Assembly: GCA_012727685.1 (NCBI GenBank)
Contig: JAAYGO010000217.1
Coordinates: 1 to 10,483 of the forward strand
Origin: Bacillota bacterium
GTDB taxonomy: Bacteria > Bacillota > Dethiobacteria > DTU022
Reading direction: 5' to 3'
DNA: 10,483 bases
Below the pieces are notes generated by a model. The model made no database searches and was not told the origin of the DNA. It worked only from the letters and a program-made list of their open reading frames with translations. This document shows positions 6,433 to 10,483 of the stretch, piece by piece; the first letter of the stretch is position 1, and each line of letters begins with the position of its first letter. The translations under genes and the position numbers were made by a program.

Positions 6433-7704
6433 TCAGTTCCCCTCCCTCTCTTCCGGACGGGCAATTTGACCAAGCTCCGCCCGGGTGATCAGTTGCGCGC
6501 CTTTTTCGATCAGCGCGCGGTAAAGTTCAATCCCCCGGCCGCCGGTGAAATCGCGCTCTTCGACCGGCGGTTCATTGATCAGGTAAACGGGCTTTTTCTC
6601 TTCCAGGGCCGTGGCGGCAGCCTCGAGGTTAAGCAGGTTGCCGGGCCCGATAAAAAGGGGTGCCAGGACCACTGCGGCCGCCCCTTTAATCAAGGCCAGG
6701 TTGTCTTGGTGGCGGGCGCTGCTGATGGGGGCAAAGGGGGTTTCCTCAACCATCTCCAGTCCAAAGCGGCGGGCTGTAGCCCAATCGCTGTCTCCCACGG
6801 TAAGGACACCGGCGGAGAGCGGCACGCCGGCCAGAACCAGCTCGTTGATCAGAGGCGTGGCGCTGCCGCCGCCGCCGATGATATGCACCTTTGGGCAGCC
6901 GTGGTTTTGGCGGAGTGCAGCGCCGGCGGCAAAGGGAATGATCTGCGGTGAACCGTCAAGGGGGTGCGGATCGATCATCACTTCGGTCCGGTAAACGCTG
7001 CGGATATGATCCCGGGTCAGCACCTCTTCCGGCATGCCGCAGGCATAAATTTTCCCCTGGCTGAGCATGAGCAGCCTGCCGCAGTAGCGGGAAGCCAGGT
7101 TTAGATCGTGCATCACCACGATAATGGTGAGCCCTTCTTCCCGGTTCAGGCTCTGCAGCAGCTCCAGGAGCTCAACCTGGTAGCCGAGATCCAAAAAAGA
7201 GGTCGGTTCATCAAGGAGCAGGCAGGGCGTCTCCTGGGCCAGGGCCCTGGCCAGGATGACCCGCTGCCGCTCCCCGCCGCTTAAAGAGAACAGCTCGCGC
7301 TCGCGCAGGTGATAGCAGCCGGTTAAGTGCATCGCCCGCTCCACGGCACGGCGGTCCGCCTCCTTCGGGCTGCTGAAACGCTCCTGGTAGGGGTAGCGCC
7401 CCATGGCCACCACGTCTTCGACCAGGAAATTAAAGCCGGCGCTCCGCTCCTGCCCGACCAGGGCGAGCTGCCTGGCCAGGCTGCGGCGCGGCCAGCGCCT
7501 TAAATCTTTTCCATTCAAAATTATTTCTCCGGCGCTGGGGGTCAGCAGGGCGGCCATATTTTTCAGCAGCGTCGATTTGCCGCTGCCGTTGGGACCGATT
7601 ATCCCGACAAAATCACCGGGCTGTACCATAAAATCGATTCCACGCAGCACTTCCATGGCGCCGTAACGGAAAGAGAGATTGTGGACCTTAATCCGTACAG
7701 ACAT
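6433..7704 (-). CDS. btuD: Corrinoid ABC transporter ATPase with extra C-terminal domain
   Basis: This is the cytoplasmic ATP-hydrolysing subunit of the B12 importer (BtuD/FhuC type). From ATG 7704 it has 423 residues, against roughly 250-270 for the usual subunit. The ATPase core (1-255) is complete: Walker A GPNGSGKST (37-45), Q-loop Gln85, signature LSGGERQ (141-147), Walker B LLLDEP and His199 of the switch loop. The surplus, about 270-415, looks like a Rossmann-type domain with a glycine-rich turn (HIIGGGGS, 274-281) and a second one (APLFIGPGNLLNLEA, 348-362); I cannot name it. The start is set by GGGGAGGAGGAG about 7 bases upstream; an in-frame start at 7782 would run into btuC and add 26 unrelated residues. 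It begins 22 bases after btuC and is the last gene of the riboswitch-led operon. Confidence 0.93.
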   Translation of the reverse strand: MSVRIKVHNLSFRYGAMEVLRGIDFMVQPGDFVGIIGPNGSGKSTLLKNMAALLTPSAGEIILNGKDLRRWPRRSLARQLALVGQERSAGFNFLVEDVVAMGRYPYQERFSSPKEADRRAVERAMHLTGCYHLRERELFSLSGGERQRVILARALAQETPCLLLDEPTSFLDLGYQVELLELLQSLNREEGLTIIVVMHDLNLASRYCGRLLMLSQGKIYACGMPEEVLTRDHIRSVYRTEVMIDPHPLDGSPQIIPFAAGAALRQNHGCPKVHIIGGGGSATPLINELVLAGVPLSAGVLTVGDSDWATARRFGLEMVEETPFAPISSARHQDNLALIKGAAAVVLAPLFIGPGNLLNLEAAATALEEKKPVYLINEPPVEERDFTGGRGIELYRALIEKGAQLITRAELGQIARPEEREGN

Positions 7705-7726
7705 GGCTCGCTCCTCCTCCCCTCGC

Positions 7727-8749
7727 CTAAAAGCGGTATTTCTCCCGGTGGCGCCGCAGCAGGTAGATGAAGAACGGCGCACCGAGAAAGGCGGTAATGA
7801 TGCCGACCGGCACTTCCGCCGGGCTGATCACCGTGCGGGCAAAGGTGTCGGCCGCCACGAGGAAAATGCCCCCGCCGAGCATGGCGGCGGGATAGAGGAA
7901 GCGGTGATCGGGGCCGATCAAGATGCGCATAGCATGGGGCACGATCAGCCCGATGAAGCCGATCATCCCGCTGACCGAAACAGCCCCGGCGGTGATCAGG
8001 GAGGCGGCCACGAGGACGATCTTTTTGACCCGCTCCACTTCCACGCCCAGGCTTAAAGCCTCTTCTTCACCGAGCAAAATGATGTTTAAATCCCGGGCCA
8101 GGTAAACGAGCAGCGCCAGGCCGATGAGCAGGTAAGGGATGATGATGGCCACATAGGTCCAGCCCCTCTGGCTGAGCCCGCCCACGAGCCAGAAAAACAC
8201 GCTGCGCATCTGCTCCCCGGCAAAGATCATGGCCAGCGAAATCATGGCCGAAAAAAATGAGCTGATCACCACCCCGGCCAGGAGCACCGTCACCACCGGC
8301 AGCCGGCCGCCGACGCGCCCCATCTGGTAGACGATGAAGAGGGCCAGCAGGGCGCCGCAAAAGCCAAAGAGGGGAACCAGGAAGGTAAAGGAGAGGCCGG
8401 TTTCCGGCAAAAGCAGGATCGCCGCCGTCGCCCCCAGGGCTGCGCCGCTGGAGACGCCGAGCGTATAGGCATCGGCCAGGGGGTTCTGCAGCAAGCCCTG
8501 GAATGCCGCCCCGGCGGCCGCCAGGGCGGCTCCCACTAAAAAGCCGAGGATGACGCGGGGAAAGCGGACCTGCCAGATGATGGTCTGGGCGGTGTCCCCG
8601 GGAGTGAGCCCTCCGCCGAGTAGATCCCAAAAAACCCGGGCCACCGCGCCGGGGGAAATCCGGATCGCCCCGGTCCCCGTCGCCCACAGCACTGCGGCGA
8701 TGGCCAGAACCAGCATTACCGTGAAGAAGAGCAGCCGCTTTCCGCGCAC
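7727..8749 (-). CDS. btuC: Corrinoid ABC transporter permease, FecCD/BtuC family
   Basis: This integral membrane subunit forms the B12 translocation channel as a dimer. The 340 residues are typical of the family, and the hydrophobic pattern fits its usual ten membrane helices. Conserved family blocks are FPRVILGFLVGAALAAAG (63-80), FQGLLQNPLADAYTLGVSSG (83-102), the ATPase-contacting region around GEEEALSLGVEVERVK (227-242), GFIGLIVPH (264-272) and a C-terminal EVPVGIITAFLGAPFF (312-327). The start is GTG 8749, preceded by GAGAGGA at about 10 bases. It lies between btuF and btuD. The 309-base gap to btuF is unusually long for this operon because of an inserted structured element, so expression may depend on readthrough of it. 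Confidence 0.95.
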   Translation of the reverse strand: MRGKRLLFFTVMLVLAIAAVLWATGTGAIRISPGAVARVFWDLLGGGLTPGDTAQTIIWQVRFPRVILGFLVGAALAAAGAAFQGLLQNPLADAYTLGVSSGAALGATAAILLLPETGLSFTFLVPLFGFCGALLALFIVYQMGRVGGRLPVVTVLLAGVVISSFFSAMISLAMIFAGEQMRSVFFWLVGGLSQRGWTYVAIIIPYLLIGLALLVYLARDLNIILLGEEEALSLGVEVERVKKIVLVAASLITAGAVSVSGMIGFIGLIVPHAMRILIGPDHRFLYPAAMLGGGIFLVAADTFARTVISPAEVPVGIITAFLGAPFFIYLLRRHREKYRF

Positions 8750-8782
8750 CTGAAACCAGTCCTCTCACAAAATTTAAAGTAC

Positions 8783-8816
8783 TCCCATGCCCCAATCGAA
8801 CGGGGGCGTCATGGGA
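8783..8816 (-). repeat. Stem-loop in the btuC leader
   Basis: TCCCATG-CCCC (8783-8793) pairs with GGGG (8802-8805) and CATGGGA (8810-8816), giving an 11-bp stem interrupted by a 4-base bulge and closing an 8-base loop. On the minus strand it is followed by GTACTTTAAATTTTG, not a clean U-run, and then by the btuC ribosome binding site. It may be an intercistronic stabiliser or a partial attenuator; the sequence does not decide. Confidence 0.55.
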
Positions 8817-8825
8817 AATAAATAA

Positions 8826-9053
8826 TAGTTATACCTCTTGTCGCTGAAAGCCGGAGCGACTGTGAACGAGTGGCTAGATGTGCAGGCGAACCAAGGCCTG
8901 GAGCCGGGCCGGCCTGCATGGATGCAGGCCGCCGAGACAGGAGACATGGATGTCGACTGTCGAGGGCAGCCCAGGCGGAAGGTCGCCGGTGAGCCGTCGC
9001 ACATCTAACGAGTTCACCGGAGCGTAGGCTTCAGCGACAAGAGCGTTAGTTAT
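8826..9053. repeat. MITE-like insertion with 14-bp terminal inverted repeats
   Basis: The element at 8835-9043 is bounded by perfect inverted repeats CTCTTGTCGCTGAA (8835-8848) and TTCAGCGACAAGAG (9030-9043). Outside them TAGTTAT occurs at 8826-8832 and again in the same orientation at 9047-9053, with 2 and 3 bases between it and the repeat on either side; this could be a target-site duplication. The right copy is 5 bases from the btuF stop. Removing the element would leave a btuF-btuC gap of roughly 90 bases. It has no transposase gene, so it would be non-autonomous. The 7-base repeat in an AT-rich flank could be chance. Confidence 0.6.
8835..9043 (+). ncRNA. Unrecognised highly structured RNA-like element
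   Basis: Nested pairing runs from end to end: P1 8835-8852 with 9027-9043 (one bulged A), P2 8862-8867/9012-9017, P3 8875-8883/8999-9007, P4 8885-8892/8981-8987 (one bulge), P5 8896-8901/8971-8976, then two apical hairpins at 8911-8930 and 8932-8965. On the plus strand the internal loops hold tandem G.A pairs at 8858-8859/9020-9021, 8868-8869/9010-9011, 8934-8935/8962-8963 and 8941-8942/8955-8956. These are stable in RNA, whereas the minus strand would have U/C mismatches, so I favour a plus-strand RNA. Both apical loops contain ATGGAT. It matches no RNA class I know and lies antisense to the btu transcript. No convincing plus-strand promoter is visible, so whether it is transcribed is open. 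Confidence 0.5.
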
Positions 9054-9058
9054 TAGGC

Positions 9059-9946
9059 CTATCTCCCGGAATGTATTATAGATTGCATCAGCTTCAACCC
9101 TTCCTCCAGGCGCGGTCCGGGCCTGTTGATCAGGTCGCCTTCCAGATCGTAGACTGCTTCCGCCTGGACTGCGGTTAGCTCCTTCCAGGCCTCCTTTTCG
9201 GAGAGAATGCGATCCTTGAAGGGGAAAGAGCAGAGAATGATATCCGGGTTACCGGCGATGATCGCCTCTTCGCTGATCTGGGGATAGCCGGCGGTTTCAA
9301 CAATGTTAACGCCGCCCGCAGCCTTAATCAGTTCGTTTTCCAGGGTGCCTGTCCCGGCCACGTAAAGGCTATCCAGGTCGAGCAGCATCAACACCTTCGG
9401 CCTGTCTTCAGCGGGCAGCTCCGCGGTGGCTGCGGCTGCATCCGCAAAAGCCGTCTCCATCTCCGCCACCAGCGCGGCAGCCCGCTCCCCGGTGCCGGTT
9501 AAATCCCCCAGGCGGATGATGCTCTCCATCGTCTGCTGCACAGTCTGCGGAAAGATAATTTCGGTATTGATCCCCAGGTCGTTTAAGCGATCCGCCAGGT
9601 TCTGGGCCGCCTCGGTGGAGTAGCCGAAGACCACCAGGGTGGGCTCCAGGCTGATCAGCAGCTCCTCGTTGACGTTAAAGGCATCGCCAACCCTTTGGAT
9701 CCTTCCAGCAGCAACCGCCTCTTCCAGCTCCGGCGGATAGTTGCAATAATCTGTTACTCCGACTAGCGCCTCCCCCAGGCCGAGGGCAAAGAGAATTTCC
9801 GTATTGCTGGGCATCAGGGAAACGATGCGCATCTCACTGGCAGCATCGTCATTCGTATCGCCGCCTGCAGCCGGCGCCGCGCAACCAGCCGCTACCGCGA
9901 TGATTAATGCCATCAATGCTAACAGCAAAGCCGATCTTATTTTCAT
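9059..9946 (-). CDS. btuF: Cobalamin-binding lipoprotein of the B12 importer
   Basis: This is the extracellular substrate-binding subunit that captures corrinoids and delivers them to BtuC. The 295 residues start with a lipoprotein signal peptide: MKIR, a hydrophobic core (5-20) and lipobox VAAGC, with Cys22 as the lipidated residue, followed by an Ala/Gly/Asp linker. The mature part is a TroA/BtuF-type fold with RIVSLMPSNTEILFALGLG (40-58), VGVTDYCNYPPE (62-73), the helix-hinge region around residues 95-150 and the conserved RPGPRLEEGL near 275-284. The ATG at 9946 is 9 bases after GGAGG (9956-9960). It is the first gene after the cobalamin riboswitch; this context points to corrinoids rather than siderophores, which related proteins bind. 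Confidence 0.93.
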   Translation of the reverse strand: MKIRSALLLALMALIIAVAAGCAAPAAGGDTNDDAASEMRIVSLMPSNTEILFALGLGEALVGVTDYCNYPPELEEAVAAGRIQRVGDAFNVNEELLISLEPTLVVFGYSTEAAQNLADRLNDLGINTEIIFPQTVQQTMESIIRLGDLTGTGERAAALVAEMETAFADAAAATAELPAEDRPKVLMLLDLDSLYVAGTGTLENELIKAAGGVNIVETAGYPQISEEAIIAGNPDIILCSFPFKDRILSEKEAWKELTAVQAEAVYDLEGDLINRPGPRLEEGLKLMQSIIHSGR

Positions 9947-9969
9947 AGTTAATTACCTCCGCTTTTCAC

Positions 9970-9987
9970 AGCCCCGAGATCCGGGCT
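9970..9987 (-). promoter_or_regulatory. Hairpin just upstream of the btuF ribosome binding site
   Basis: In the leader RNA AGCCCG (9987-9982) can pair with CGGGGCT (9976-9970) leaving one bulged G, with a short GATCT loop. The hairpin ends about 10 bases before GGAGG (9960-9956). It is placed where a riboswitch expression platform could act on translation, but I see no strong pairing that covers GGAGG itself. On the plus strand the same stem is followed by seven T and resembles a terminator with no gene to end. Confidence 0.35.
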
Positions 9988-10049
9988 TGATTTTTTTCTG
10001 CACCCAAGGCTGCCGGGATCTACAGCTGCCGGCAGCGCCTTCCCCCAAT

Positions 10050-10082
10050 CATAATTAAAGCCCGGCCTAAGGAGACCGAGCT
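10050..10082 (-). terminator. Candidate attenuator hairpin in the btu leader
   Basis: Reading the minus strand after the riboswitch, AGCTCGG (10082-10076) pairs with CCGGGCT (10065-10059), seven pairs with one G-U and a 10-base loop, and is followed by TTAATTAT. This could be the terminator half of the expression platform, but the U tract is broken and weak. The loop contains TCTCCTTA, which could instead contact a ribosome binding site. The mechanism is not settled by the sequence. Confidence 0.35.
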
Positions 10083-10132
10083 TGCAATGCCATCATGGAC
10101 GCACCCCCCTTTTCCTCGAAGGCCGCAGTACG

Positions 10133-10299
10133 TTTTTTTCAGGCAGGTTTCCTGGCTTCCGTTCCTTCCCTGGCGCCTCCTTCCCTCGCTTTTCCAGGCG
10201 AAGTGGCTTAACTGGCGGCAGGGTCCCGGTTACAGTGGCGGGACCGCGCAGGCCTTGCACCTGCTTCCCTTTTAACCCATGCGGGCACCTGTAAAAAAA
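10133..10299 (-). ncRNA. Cobalamin riboswitch
   Basis: The minus strand carries the conserved cobalamin aptamer in order: AGGTGCC (10290-10284), GGGTTAAAAGGGAA (10278-10265), GCCACTGT (10239-10232 region), GCCACTT (10207-10201), a purine-rich GGGAAGG-type segment (about 10170-10164) and the B12 box AAGCCAGGAAACCTGCCT (10158-10141). P1 is visible as UUUUUUU-A-CAGG (10299-10288) pairing with CCUG-AAAAAAA (10143-10133), which defines the ends. When adenosylcobalamin or a related corrinoid binds, expression of the downstream btuFCD genes is expected to fall. Roughly 185 nt of leader separate it from btuF. Identification is firm; the exact ligand form and the mode (transcription or translation) are inferred. 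Confidence 0.95.
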
Positions 10300-10314
10300 T
10301 ATGCAGTTTTTTTT

Positions 10315-10343
10315 ATTTTACCTTACTCCGGCTTGGAGGGCAA
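10315..10343 (-). promoter_or_regulatory. Candidate promoter for the btu operon
   Basis: On the minus strand TTGCCC (10343-10338), an exact 17-base spacer and TAAAAT (10320-10315) stand about 15 bases before the first strand of riboswitch P1. Transcription would start near 10308, which is just right for a leader that begins with the aptamer. The -35 is a partial match and the -10 is good. Confidence 0.6.
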
Positions 10344-10483
10344 GCTTTTTTTGGATAGAGCCATTTGCGTTGTAATGAAATTCCTTAAAAAAATAGTGTG
10401 TTCCCCACCCCCTATTGTAAAAGGCAAGCAGATATGGAGGGGTTTCAAACATTAGACTGGCTCGATTTAACAAAAATAACCAA
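10344..10483. other. Intergenic flank upstream of the btu promoter
   Basis: This AT-rich stretch reaches the right window edge. I see no convincing gene, RNA or operator here. One minus-strand frame is open from the edge to about 10318 for some 55 codons, but it has no recognised motif and would run through the promoter. Confidence 0.4.

Noticed and set aside
6208..6951. Plus-strand open frame of 247 codons, and similar long plus frames such as 2595-3098 and 4759-5238
   Set aside because: They lie opposite well-supported minus-strand genes, have no recognisable motifs and reflect the GC-biased third position of the real genes.
7705..7782. 26-residue extension of BtuD upstream of 7704
   Set aside because: It overlaps the end of btuC, and the ATG at 7704 has a very strong ribosome binding site at the normal family start.
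8801..8830. GGGGGCGTCATGGG, which resembles the start of tmRNA
   Set aside because: The bases after it do not continue the tmRNA pattern, there is no matching 3' CCA end, and the segment is half of a local stem-loop.
8774..9004. Minus-strand frame of 76 codons across the structured element, and frame 8067-8795
   Set aside because: Composition and pairing of the region are explained by the structured element, and the second frame is a shadow of btuC.
8835..9043. Second cobalamin riboswitch, group II intron or RNase P in the btuF-btuC gap
   Set aside because: No B12 box, no intron domain V or GUGYG start, and no RNase P conserved core on either strand.
9970..9997. Rho-independent terminator on the plus strand
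   Set aside because: Not called as a feature because no plus-strand gene precedes it and the stem is short; kept only as a low-interest finding.
10318..10483. Open minus-strand frame of about 55 codons entering from the right edge
   Set aside because: No recognisable motif; it would run through the btu promoter and is plausible as chance.

Overview
The window looks like a chromosomal segment of a GC-moderate to GC-rich Firmicute of the class Clostridia. The main clue is an IspH enzyme fused to a four-domain S1 ribosomal protein, an arrangement known from clostridial anaerobes. Further support comes from the order aroH, cmk, plsC, ispH-S1, the AroH-type chorismate mutase, strong Shine-Dalgarno sites and a cobalamin riboswitch in front of a corrinoid importer. 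This placement is inferred from family knowledge; no search was run. Every convincing gene lies on the minus strand, so the biological order runs from the right edge to the left.

Right part (about 10343 down to 6433): a vitamin B12 uptake operon. A sigma-A-type promoter, a nearly textbook cobalamin riboswitch and a leader of about 185 nt precede btuF (corrinoid-binding lipoprotein), btuC (permease) and btuD (ATPase). The ATPase carries an extra C-terminal domain of about 155 residues that I cannot name. Between btuF and btuC sits an element of about 209 bp with 14-bp terminal inverted repeats, candidate 7-bp flanking direct repeats, and an internal fold that is continuous end to end. Read on the plus strand, that fold contains four tandem G.A mismatch pairs. 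It is the most unusual object in the window and I do not recognise it.

Middle (about 6320 to 5186): two unrecognised genes, a soluble 169-residue protein and a single-pass membrane protein of about 188 residues. They are separated by a perfect 14-bp inverted repeat whose arm contains the ribosome binding site of the second gene.

Left part (5163 to 1): a promoter, then aroH (chorismate mutase), cmk (CMP kinase), plsC (1-acylglycerol-3-phosphate acyltransferase), ispH-S1 (last step of the MEP isoprenoid pathway joined to ribosomal S1) and fni (type 2 isopentenyl-diphosphate isomerase), closed by a terminator-like hairpin at the left edge. Gaps from cmk onward are very short or overlapping, so these genes are probably cotranscribed. 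IspH makes the IPP/DMAPP mixture that Fni interconverts, so the last two genes act at consecutive steps. The other three supply aromatic precursors, nucleotides and membrane lipid.
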